From assembly GCA_035222895.1 (NCBI GenBank), contig JAVYIG010002205.1, forward strand, positions 186,001 to 250,000: a DNA stretch of 64,000 bases, read 5' to 3'. The position numbers were made by a program, and so were the translations under genes. The notes under the pieces are model-generated. The model worked only from the letters and a program-made list of their open reading frames with translations. It did no database searches and was not told where the DNA came from. The stretch is from Strongylocentrotus droebachiensis. Lineage: Eukaryota; Echinodermata; Echinoidea; Camarodonta; Strongylocentrotidae. This document shows positions 24,085 to 35,188 of this stretch, one piece after another (position 1 is the stretch's first letter; the number at the start of each line of letters is the position of its first letter).

Positions 24085-24384
24085 GGGGGTGTTTCACAAA
24101 GATCCTAAGTTGAAAGTTGGACTTAACAATTATGGAAAGCTGTAAGCACATCTGAAAATATTTTGTAAAATTTATTTTAAAAGGTATAAAATGTTGATTC
24201 AAATCATTCATATTTTGTATTATCAAGGAGATTTCATGTTCTTGATGTGGAATTTATAAAAAAGTCTTAAATACTTGAATTTTGGTTTTGAATATATTTT
24301 ATTTTAAGGCTACAAATGGTTCTCCATAATTTTTAAGTCCAACTAAGAGTTAAGTTTGACTTAGGATCTTTGTGAAACACCCCC
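24085..24384. mobile_element. MITE family A, copy 2 (300 bp)
   Basis: Ends are GGGGGTGTTTCACAAAGATC and GATCTTTGTGAAACACCCCC. The interior matches copy 1 (922-1234) almost base for base through AATATTTTGTAAAA, ATGTTGATTCAAATCATTCA and TTCATGTTCTTGATGTGGAA, in the same orientation. A deletion near the left arm removed part of the AACTTATCTC region seen in copy 1. It is non-autonomous. Confidence 0.85.
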
Positions 24385-27300
24385 TGTTGCTCTAAGTATA
24401 CTAGGATACCTATTTTGCTGAACACTTCCACTTGAATGATAGGAAGATAATCCTACTTATTACAAGAGATATGATAGAAAAAAATATATGTACACAAAAT
24501 TCATTTTCTGTGACTATTTTAATCAACTTTTCCAAGAATATAATTCAAATATTTGAAGAATTGTTTTTAAATGAAACGCTCTATGCCATTGACATTTTTT
24601 TACTCCTACATGTATGCTCTTATTTTTGGGGTCTTCTTTGCTCCTAAACCCTATTTTGTCTTCTTCTTCTTCTTCTTCTTTATTCTGTATGTACATATGT
24701 ATGTAAAGTCAGTTGTGTGCATTTATCACCAGGGCCTTATATTGATTTACAAACACAATATTTTCATGAGGACAGTATTACATGAGGTGTTCACACTTGT
24801 ACAAGCATAGCTTTTTAGTGAACCCCTCTGTTTCCAACATGTATTTTTTTTACATTTAAAAAAAATGCTTATTATAATTGATTTGTAATGTTTTGTTGGA
24901 AACATGAATAAATTGAAATTGAAAAATTGAGGTGACTTTTTTATAGTTCTTACACTTTTCAGACAATATTTTTTTCAATTAAGTTTATCTACATGAATAT
25001 ATTCTTTCTAAAAGCTAGTAACCTGATATTTTTAAACTAAATTGTGCTAAACACCAGGTTGGCATGCTACTGTGTTGCAGCATCCTGTGGAAGTGCATGG
25101 ATTGATAGTTTGTTGAATTATTCTAGTGTGGAAGGAAGTTAGTCATTAAAATCATATCAACTTACCACAGTCAGCATGAGGGAATGAATGAGTGTAGGGT
25201 ACAGAAAGATAACACCATGTGATCTGCCTTTGACATATCATTCAACATCAACACATTAGCAGTACCATAATGATATGGTTGAATACTGATACATGTAGTA
25301 GTCAATGATGGATTGATGAATTATTATATGTCTAAGATGACAAGCTTGTTATACCACAGTCTAACTCTAACTATAGCAGACCAATAATAGAATGATAACA
25401 GGCTATATAAAAAATAAAAAAAATCCCCCAAGAAATTTGGAATCAGCATGGATGCTTCCCTTGTGACTAAGGTACTAAGATGTACAGGTAGAATACTGGA
25501 AAACATTGCTTTAACATTGCTGTGGATCATGAATGGACATTATTTTATTAACTATGAAAGTAATCTGTAAATGGCTGCAATACACAAAATCACTGAAAAT
25601 CATAGCAAGCATGCTAAGTCCAATGTCACCTGAAAGTAACCTCAAATTAGGACTTAAAATAAGAAAATTTGGTCCATTTACTAGTCAGTGTAGAAAATTT
25701 GCAACTTGAATCAACTTTAATATCCATTTTGTACATCGCTGCTGAGCACTGCAATCCTAATGTTTAACTTTGAATTTTGAAAATAATATAATTATTTGTT
25801 ACTTCAAGTTGAAACTTAAAGTGCATTCACCTCTGCTTCTGTACATGATCAAGGATAATAGAAAACTGCTGATTTTACACTCCAAAATAAACAAGGGTCT
25901 GTACACTCCCAATACATCCACACTGCACCTACAACTAACCTTGTGAGTAAAACCAGAACTGGGTTGGTGACAGAGAAATAACTCTTGCTTCTGAACAATC
26001 AACCTGACTTTTAAATTTAAGTAGCTGTTAATTGAGAAATCCATGCAGGTTAGTGACAAATGAGCAAGCTGCATATGCTATTTACACCATTTTTGATGGG
26101 GTCATTATCACCATGACGATTGTGGCTTACCTATCATTCACACTCGCTTGCTGTCACGTTTTTACTATGACTTGATTGATAAGAATCAAATGCGCTGTGT
26201 TCATTTCTTTTAAAGTAAAATTATTAAATTGGTCTGTTACAAGTTGATAAGAGAACTTTTTGCTGATTCAATTTTTTTAATTTGATACAGTACTTTACAT
26301 CAGAGTGATGACCTTTTCATTTTTTCATCTCAATAGCAGTAAGACATTGAGGTACAGATTATTCAATTTCTTCAATATATTTTGTGCAAGAAAATATAAC
26401 ACTACTATACTAATATAGAAATTTCATGAAAATTGCAGAAATACCTGGTATGAAATAGCAAGCAGAACAAAACGAGGGAAAGTTGCATTAAAACTTTGAA
26501 ACTACAATGGAGGTAAGGATGAAATGTGGAAAATAAAAGGAACAAGAGAGGAGACTGTGAACTGTAAAGCACTGGGGAGAGGTGGAGAGAGAGAGAGAGA
26601 GATAGGGATGGAGGGGAGAAGGTTCAGTCTATGTATCTGACTTTAGTTCTAATGTATTATTATGACAACCTGCTCACAAGTTTTTGATGGTCATAATTTG
26701 TGATGGGCATTACTGTCAAACAAGCATCTTGAATTTCAGGATCTTTTTGACAAGTGTGTTTACAAAGAGTAACCTACAGAGTACATCCTCACACTCACAG
26801 TTTGGATTCCTGCCATTATTGTAGTCTTTCCCTCTCTAGCAAGCCATGACAAGTAACCACATCATCTAAGTTTAATTCATAAAATTCTAATTTTAAGATT
26901 TATATCTTTTATTCTTTCGACATAATTCTAATTTTGAATACAATATGACAGAATTGGAAGATGATGTTGCTTTATTGTACAAATCTAGAGGATTGTGGCT
27001 TATTTTGTGTAAGTTGAATTTGACATACGATTTGCTTCTTCTGAAACTATTCTAAGATTCTTAGGCTAATCTAAAATGAGAAAACAATGAACGACCAATG
27101 AGAACATACATGTATACTTGTATCTATAGTCATGTGAAGATTGTAGCAAATAAATACTAAAAAACAGGTTTTGGGGAAAACTGGAAAGGCCCTGAAGACA
27201 AAAGGAGGAGAAAACTTCAACATCTTGAATTATTTAGGTCTTTTGACGTAGGATTGAAACTTAAACTATTGTTCATTTTGTAAACAGAATAAATTTGTGT

Positions 27301-30060
27301 ATTTGTAGGTGTGTATTCTTTACTACAAGCTTTCTTTCACCAAGCAAACAGGAATCAAAAGCATTGAAACAGATTGCTATCAAATTCTCCTTGGAGTTGG
27401 AGCACCAATTATCGGCCAGGCTCTACCCTTATCACATATGCCCACATGGTGGTAACGAACATCTGGTAGTCTACATTCAGGCATTCTCATCAATTATCCA
27501 TTTAGTAGATAGGATACCTTGAACGAGAGGATCTGTTGTGGTCATCACGTTTTATCACGTTATCTCATCTCTGCACCAGCATAGACTCACAAGCATGGTT
27601 TTACACTGATAGCCATGCCATTACAATACTAACTCTACAGCATATAGACTTGAGTTCAATGATGTCTGCTGACTGAGTCAGGCTGATATGTGCTGTTTAC
27701 ACTTGAATTTGTATATTTACCGACTGATTTATTTTTCTTCTAAAATATGAAATAATTACTGCTTTACAAGTACACCCTACATGTACATTATAAAATTAGA
27801 AGCAAATAATTGTCTGTTCATTAACCACAGGTCAATTCACAACTGAATTATCTCATTCCCACTTTCCATTGTCTATGGGCTGAGTAATGCAAATGAGTAA
27901 TTACTGACCACCACAAAAAATACAATGTGGTTAAAGGAAAAACTGAAATGAAAAACTGCAGCAACAAAATTGTCTATAGCTCTTACTTCAACCGAACCTT
28001 TCATTCGCCATTTCTAAATATAAAATTTGCAGCTTCTTTTATCTCACACATTCCAATAAAATGAACATTCCCATTCATCATTCATTTTCAGGAGTGCCCC
28101 TCCAGTAACATGAAGAGCATATTTTTACCATCTTTTTCCTCTAGTCCACCCCCCCCCCCCCCCCCTCTTTAATCAGATGGAGACAGGTGTAGCCACCGAG
28201 GGCACAGGCCTCTTTCTAAGATAGTACAAGGATGATGGTAGGTGATCAATGACCTTCATTGAAGAGGAAATATCCTTCTAAAGTTTGTGACTTGACTTGG
28301 CTTTGGCCCTGCTTTACGTGGAGCTAGACTTGGTAAAAATGTCATTGACACAAATTACTACAACAGATGCAAAGAACATTAAACAAGGCATGTGGGTAAC
28401 AGTTTCTTCCATGTACATTATGTACAGAAGTTAGCAAAAGATGCTTGCTTTCAAATTGTAGAAAAAGAGATATCCCTCCATTGCAACCCATCATGAGGTA
28501 CATAATTACAAAATTACAATACACAAGCAGAAATAAAATGCACACAAACTTTCTCAAGTTTATGTCTCTTTATTCTACATTTTCCTTCTCCATTCCAATT
28601 TTTTTCTCTCTCTTATTCTAGATTTTCCTTCTCTATTCTAATTTTCTCACTTTCTCTAAGTGCTTTTCTACATCAAGTTCTTCCTTTCCCATTTCCTATA
28701 TACATGTAGATCCTTTTACTTTTTAAACTATTGTTGATCTGCCTAATTTTGTGTATAATATGAAAAACTCCTATAAATAATGTTTTGGAGTGAAACTAAA
28801 TACTTTTCAGTTCATTCCAATGTTTAGTTATAGTAGATTTCAGTTTTTACCAACTCATTTATGTACAGTTGTATGCTTGCTGGTATATGCAGTCACTTTT
28901 TTAAAACTTCTCCCTCTTTTTCTGTACAACTCTAAACATATAATTTGTATATACTTTCAAGTAAATCCTTATATTCATGTTTCCTTGGTACTATTTGCAA
29001 TATTTTGCTCCTTCTCTCTGTAAACATGCTCCACTCATCTCTATCACAGATGATGTCGGAAGCAATCCTATGAGATCGTCCTGTAGTAGAGATTATACTC
29101 TCCCCTATAATTCAAAGCATATGTCTAGTGCAGTTTATCTCTGCTAGCACACTGATCAATTGCCATTGACCTTTACTGCCCCCTACAAACACAACTTTGG
29201 AAAGATAGGCCTATTCCTAAACCACACGATTTTGTAGTTTGTAAAAACTTTTTTTTTTTAAGTTTTCTGTTTATTTTATTTTCTCCTTACCTTATTTACA
29301 AGAAATCATAGTCTGCGAGTATGTTTCCAGCATTTTTTGTAATGCCTAAAATATTCACTTTCATAATTTCTCATTTTTATCCATATATTATTCAATATTC
29401 ATTATATCACCCTCTCTCTCTCTCTCTCTCTCTCCCTACATATTCATCCTTTGAATGCATTAATATATTCACCTCTTGACCTCTCTCTCTTTCTCTCTCT
29501 CTCTCTTCTCATCTGGAGAACAGCCCCCCCCCCCCCCTTCACACTCAAAACTAACACATTTCATCTGTTTTCAGTGCTATACTGCACTGTAATGGCAGTG
29601 AAATGATATGAATAATATTAATCTGTGATGTCGGTGTGTCAAGGTGGGCACAATACAATAGGCATGAATCATAACATAGGCCTTGGCCTGGTCAAGATCA
29701 AGGTTATCTGACCAACTGACCACATCAGAATCTGTCATCAAATTTATTTATTAAAACAGGATAAACATTGATCAGCTCGCATGACTATGTTGAGGATTTA
29801 AAGTAATCAATTTGATGTTCAATTGATAGGCCCATTATGTGCAGGCACATTACATGTACCATGGAAATCTCTAACATTACCATGGTAAACTGACTAAAAT
29901 TAGAAAAAGGTTCGATTAAGAAAGTTCTACCTCACTCAGTTTAAATACATTCAATAAACCATGCTCTCAACACGTTATTTCACATAAACAATTTATTATC
30001 AATCACATGATCATTTTCAAACTTTTTGCTGATGAATAATCATTACCCATGAAAGTTTAT
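24385..30060. other. Long AT-rich stretch without a recognised gene
   Basis: There is a retroposon-like 3' end near 24885-24925 (GTTGGAAACATGAATAAATT then GAAATTGAAA), homopolymer C runs (about 28148-28166 and 29524-29539), (CT)n runs (29410-29435, 29480-29506) and a GA run (26587-26602). No open frame has domain motifs or splice sites that I can support. Confidence 0.45.
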
Positions 30061-30111
30061 GAAAATTATGAAACTAATAGTATATTTGTAAAGCGCTTAG
30101 AGACATTGGTA

Positions 30112-30649
30112 TTAAAGGTACTATGTCCCATTTGCAGGCCATAAAATGAAAAAGTTAAATTCCAACTGCATTTGAAAGATAATACTAATTTATAACTTCC
30201 CTAAAAAAGGTGTGGCTTGAAAATGTCTTCAAGTGGGAAAATAACGACTATTAGTTGTCAAATCGACTTTAGGGCTATAGAGCCCGAAAGTAACAGTCTT
30301 GATTTTCAGACAATTGTACCGAATGGTCATACGTTTTATGTTGCGCAAAGATTCAATCAGTTTAATCTTGGCCATCACAAAAAGTGGGTTATTGATGTAG
30401 AAAAATGCTCATGTACCCTTTACAACTCTTTTCATGTATGTTATTGCCAAAGAAGAAAAAAGCCAGTCAGTCACTCAATAGTGTCTGACAGTGAAGTCTA
30501 GCAAGTAAACGGGTTCCCTTGCATAATTTGAATATGAGGACACTGCTAACGTTTAAATTTCACAGATAGGACATACATGACATATTCATAATTCCTGCAA
30601 AGTTCTACAGAATTTGAAGTTGGCTGCAAAAGGGACATAGTATCTTTAA
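30112..30649. mobile_element. TTAA-flanked DNA element (538 bp)
   Basis: The left end TTAAAGGTACTATGTCCC (30112) is the near reverse complement of the right end GGGACATAGTATCTTTAA (to 30649), with TTAA at both outer edges. The symmetry continues with TTTGCAG on the left and CTGCAAAA on the right. TTAA targeting is typical of piggyBac and Kolobok-type elements; the superfamily is an inference. It carries the 94-codon open frame listed next. Confidence 0.78.
30217..30501 (+). CDS. Small open frame inside the TTAA element, function unknown
   Basis: The frame has 94 codons from ATG 30217 to TAG 30499-30501. I do not recognise the protein. Its middle reads GHTFYVAQRFNQF, then KKWVIDVEKCSCTLYNSF and CYC. 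The spacing C-x-C-x8-C-x-C after a W.VD.E strand recalls a SWIM-type zinc finger, whose usual last ligand is His rather than Cys; such fingers occur near the end of some transposases. It may be a transposase remnant captured in a short element, or a chance frame. No promoter or splice evidence is seen. Confidence 0.3.
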   Translation: MKMSSSGKITTISCQIDFRAIEPESNSLDFQTIVPNGHTFYVAQRFNQFNLGHHKKWVIDVEKCSCTLYNSFHVCYCQRRKKPVSHSIVSDSEV

Positions 30650-30690
30650 GCACTATATAAAAATTGAATATTATTATTATTATTATTAAT

Positions 30691-33600
30691 TAAAAGTGTA
30701 TAATGGAGCCAAAGGTCCAATATACCATAAATAACAATGAGCCTCTCTGATACTAAATAAGCACACATATGACTTGTAACTGCATCATCCTAGTGTGATA
30801 GTTACAAAATATATATACAAAATGAATCATGGTCAGCATGGTCAGTGGTGCATGGCCAAACCCCTCTCTTTGGGGCTCTTTTGGGGTTTGGGGGAAATTG
30901 CCCTCAGACCCCATAAAACCCATTATTGCCTACAGGAACCGGCTGCTCCCTGTGTTAAAGCCTATGGAAAAGAGGCAATTCAGTATTCAACAGCTTAACT
31001 TACTAAATGCATGCGGCTGTGGAAAGTCTGAATTCTTATCTTACATTGTCTTTCATATGAATGATCATCACCCTGGACCTTTCAATTTGTTTTATGACAT
31101 TTAAGATAAATTGATGTGACAAGGTACCATGACTAATAACATATTCTGTTAGTTTATTCTGACACTAAGTGAGTCAGGTCCACAGATCAAGTCAATATGT
31201 TTACTCACAAAATATCACCAGAATGACATCAAAGATGAAGGGGAAATAACAAAATGAGAGTAGTTAAAATTCCTGCTTATCGTAAAATATATTGTAAGGA
31301 CCAGACTGAAGTCTACCAGAATATGTGAAAGATATAGACAATTTGTTAATTAATGTGACAAGGTTTATGATTGATAGGATGTTTCCTCATCTTTTTGAAC
31401 CATCAGATTGAATTCTGTCCACATGTAGCTGGTCTGGATATGAAGTTTTTCGCTGACGGGCAAAGGACTATTAGTGAGCCAAGTTGACATGGAATTTGAT
31501 TTTATTAATAACTGAAGGGCAAAACTCTCTCACTTGGTATTTTAATGGGTCATTACCATGATATCAGCCTCAGCCTCTACTACAATCTCTCCAATATTAA
31601 ATTCCCAAAACGGTGAAGGGTATGAACCTTCACCATTCATAATCTTTTGTCAGATACAACATGTACATGTACATGTTAAAGGTAAAGTTGAGTTCTGGTC
31701 AATCCATTGAATTGTAAAAGAAACTATCTGGAAGCAACAGGGAAAAGTTGATCTCAGTCTTTGATTCAACTATTTATGAGAAAATATCAACTATTATAAG
31801 GAACCTACAGTATATTCTAATATAACTAAACAATTCAAGTATCAAATAATTATAGTTTTTAAATCTTTGTATTGCATTATAAGAGCTGAATTCAATGTCT
31901 GTTATACCAATACCATGGACCTACTACGAGTACCGGGTAGTAGATCCATGGATATACCAGAGAAGAGTTACAGACATTTCTCTGCTTATGCAGTCTCGAT
32001 CCAGAAACTGAACAGTGCCATAAAATAATGCATGAACTACAACTACTGTATTAGTAACAAAATTATCTGTGTTTAAATCAAGTATGATGCACTACCAGGC
32101 GTCATTGAGTCCACGACTAATGGGTTTATTTTTGTCACTCTTTGACCCAAGAGTATCGCAAGTTCAAATGAATCCGTTACATCAAATACTGTACATCAAC
32201 CTCTCAAATTCCATCACACCAATTGTGTCCATACCAAATAAAGTGCATTACTGTAAACTCAGAGCTCCCTTGTTATTGCTATGAAGTCAATACTTACTAT
32301 CAAAATACTGTATAGGTCTGTTAATGAAACAGAGAGTATCATAAATAAAGCAGTTTTACAATAAAATAAAAAAGTAAAATATTCTGGAGGAATTTTCTAC
32401 ATTTTGTTAAGAACAAAACTCTTTTCCTTATTATTTCCTTAGTTATTATTTCCTTTTTACTTTTGTCAGCTTTCAAAACTGCAGTTGCAGTCAAAGCTCA
32501 ATACTGTAGGTGGACTATTTCTTAGCCTTGAAACTCACTTCTCCAGGTCATTGAACCCATCTTACTGAGAAGGATGTGACCAACTAGAAGTATGTAGAGG
32601 TCTTTATCATTTGATTTCCTTACAATGAGTAGACATCCTAATCAGACATGATTGGCTTCATAAACAATCAGAAAAAAGTTTGTCAGTAAACCAAAGGATA
32701 TTATTCTAATGAGAGTTCTGAGAGAATTGATTATGCTTGGTTACAAATGTGTGGTTCTTGAGGTCTTGAGGTGATGTAAGCTTATTAACATGTTATCAAG
32801 GGAGCACATGTACAGTCAAGAAGAAACCCCAAAACTCTTCGGAAAACAATGCAACAGAATATAAAATGAACATGTTATGTCCTAAAATTAGTGCTTTGAT
32901 TAGTGCATTTGATATCATGTAATGTAAATATTTTTTAAAACCTTGTTGAATTCCGAACTTGGAATACAGCACATTCAACATCTAGCATTCTTCAGCATAC
33001 ACATACATGTACTACATGTGTATAATAACTTCTGTGCAGTTACAACACACAAGTACAGGATGTGCCTATTTACAGGGCATTATGAAGTGATAGTTAGTTA
33101 GGCTCGATGACTGACACTAGAGAGGTGCTATATTGCCCCTCCCTTTCACCCCTTAAACACCCCTAGTCAAAGGAGACAGTGGTAATGACATGTTAACTCT
33201 CATTTCCATTCATACAAACTTGACACTTCCATTCTGTGCTGACATACTCTAATGCACAGAAATATATTTGCTGTGACATGGCATCCAAGGAAATGTTACC
33301 TAAAGAAGTATATGAGTGACAAGTATTTGTCAGAATGTATATGCTACTGCCACAGTAATATGAATTTATATGATAACCATAATATATCAATATTTTGAAG
33401 AAGGAAATTAAATTAATGCACCTACATGTATAAAATGTATAAAATGTATAGAATATGTATAGAATGTATAAAAAATGAAGAAAGTATTATCATTGACCTT
33501 TTTAAATTTTCACAAAGACTGGCAATTTTAAGCTCATTTCAAATTCCACTCTAAACCTAAAATCATGAGTATTCTGGAAATTTGAATAAGTTTAAATAGA

Positions 33601-34235
33601 CATTTGAGTCAGATATTCATAAATTTGCCATGGTTATTGTACTGATTGAAAGGACAGTTAGATAATGGGGCAGTTCACATTGTGTCCTTATAAATACATA
33701 CTGTAATCCATGCTAAATGGTCGATACAACTGTCTTCACCTGATGTGAACAGAGCTCAATAGCACAAAATGTTTAAATGTATTTAAATTATTCTGTCACT
33801 ATATCTTTGCAATGTTATTTGAATTTGATAATATCCAAGAAAATATAGAATTTCAAACAGCAAACCACAATCGCAGCTCAACTATATAAAATGTACTCAG
33901 TGGTACTCATAAGCTTTTTCTTTTTATTTGTATCCCCCAAAGATTGATGAACGAATGTAGCTCCCACTTTAATTCATGTTGTCAGTAGATGCTTCTCTCA
34001 CGGCCATCATTCAATGACTCACTGGAGCATTGATGAGTGTATGATACTATGATATATCATAGAGGAATGCAGTATAGGAAAAGCACATGTACCCTAACAA
34101 CATGATATTAAACATAAACTACAAGTACACATGTAACTTTTATACCATTGAATATTAGCACAGCAGAGTACAGTACATGCATTTCACCTACTGAGTGTAT
34201 TCTGTTTTGAATTTATTCAAATTATAAAAGGCTGC
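30691..34235. other. AT-rich DNA without a recognised gene
   Basis: Short tandem ATAAAATGTATA-type repeats occur at 33428-33475. A run ACATGTACATGTACATGT lies near 31659. No supportable exon on either strand. Confidence 0.45.
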
Positions 34236-34469
34236 ATGCAGAAAAGTAATGAGATATTGATAAATGAATACAAAACAAGTACTGACACAATCATCTGTTC
34301 ACTGAAATTTATTCTACAAAAAGGAAATATTCATTTATATGTGATCACCCAAAATATATATGTAAGAATTCGAATGGGAATTAAGGCTAAAATTCACCTT
34401 GATTTTTCTGACACACATTTGACAAAGATCTCAAACTCTAATCAAAGTCATATTTATAAAAAAAAAGTT

Positions 34470-34636
34470 AACTGTGTAAAAAGGGCTATATTATGGACAT
34501 TGGCCTTGTGTCTATTCAAAACTAGTCTCAAGACACATTTATTCAAAATTGCATTCAATGATTAATTAACTCTGTTCACCGTGACGTGTATTCCATATGT
34601 ATTGTAATTTGTATGTTTATTTGCATTTTTAGTTTT
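34470..34636 (+). pseudogene. CR1/L2-like LINE remnant, extreme C terminus and start of 3' UTR
   Basis: The frame ending at TAA 34561-34563 reads CVKRAILWTLALCLFKTSLK then THLFKIAFND. The phrase FKTSLKTHLF..AF is typical of the C-terminal end of CR1/L2-type LINE reverse transcriptases in fish and marine invertebrates. The remainder of the ORF is missing or unrecognisable. The Penelope-like element is inserted about 75 bp downstream, and the LINE 3' end continues at 37511. Confidence 0.55.
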
Positions 34637-34992
34637 AATCACGGAAGAGGTTTACGGTACACCATGTGTAAAGTCCTCGAGGGACTGAGGAAAGTAGATA
34701 GAGAATAGAGGTGAGATGAAAGGCGAGAAAGTGGAGGTTAGAAGGAAGAGTATCTTTCGGAAGTGAGTTTAGTCCTGAAAAGGACTGAAACCCAGAAAGT
34801 TTGGGCAGGATGAGAGGTTTGAGTAGAAGACTGGATTGAGTTGGAGAGTTGAGTAGGCGAGTAGAATTGCAGAGCAGGAGCAGGAGAGTAGACTCGACGT
34901 TTCGGACAGGTTGACTGTCCGTCTTCAGGAGTGAGTGTTCGCTAGGCGTGCGGCGGTTCTTATGGCGTGGATGCGGACTTGGGGGAAAGCAA
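34637..34992. repeat. Left inverted arm of the Penelope-like element
   Basis: It begins AATCACGGAAGAGGTTTACG and ends GGGGGAAAGCAA. It is the reverse complement of 37107-37462 along its whole length. Relative to the minus-strand ORF it is the 3' arm, and here the hammerhead motif has the sense orientation. Confidence 0.95.
34892..34932 (-). ncRNA. Hammerhead ribozyme motif, 3' arm, sense to the ORF
   Basis: This is the minus-strand copy of the motif at 37167-37207: ACTC stem I, core CTGAAGA, GGACAG/CTGTCC stem II with loop TCAAC, GAAAC, GTC cleavage triplet, GAGT closing stem I. It would allow self-cleavage of the element transcript downstream of the ORF. Stem III is essentially absent (GAAAC runs directly into GTC), a minimal form described in Penelope-like elements that may need dimer pairing. 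Confidence 0.7.
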
Positions 34993-35111
34993 TGAGCCGG
35001 CGGGCTCGGCAGGTTGGCAGGCAGCTGTCGGTGGTGGCGCGCGGTTGCGTGAATTGGCGGGAAACGAGTGGGCGGCGGTTATGCGGACGTCGTGTGGTAG
35101 GTGTCGGCGGG

Positions 35112-35140
35112 GTAGCGGGGGGGGGGGGGGGGGGGGGGGG
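35112..35140. repeat. G homopolymer run inside the element
   Basis: About 29 consecutive G on the plus strand (C in element sense), between the ORF stop and the left arm. It could form a G-quadruplex, and its length in the assembly may be unreliable. Confidence 0.9.
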
Positions 35141-35188
35141 TTGTGTGGTTCGTTGAGTGGGTGTATCGATCGGCGGTGAGGATAGATA

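Larger units (their letters stand above)
30077..30690 (+). repeat. LINE/SINE-type 3' tail interrupted by a TTAA element
   Basis: If the element 30112-30649 is removed with one TTAA, the flanks read GTAAAGCGCTTAGAGACATT, GGTATTAAGCACTATATAAA, then AATTGAATATTATTATTATT. This is the same kind of tail as at 37545-37640 and on the SINE at 45590-45972 (AAAGCGCT...TATAA then (ATT)n). Confidence 0.6.

Noticed and set aside
28342..28557. Minus-strand frame starting MRKFVCILFLLVYC, considered as the receptor signal peptide exon
   Set aside because: It is hydrophobic like a signal peptide, but no donor at phase 1 follows, so it cannot join the exon 17299-17622 in frame.
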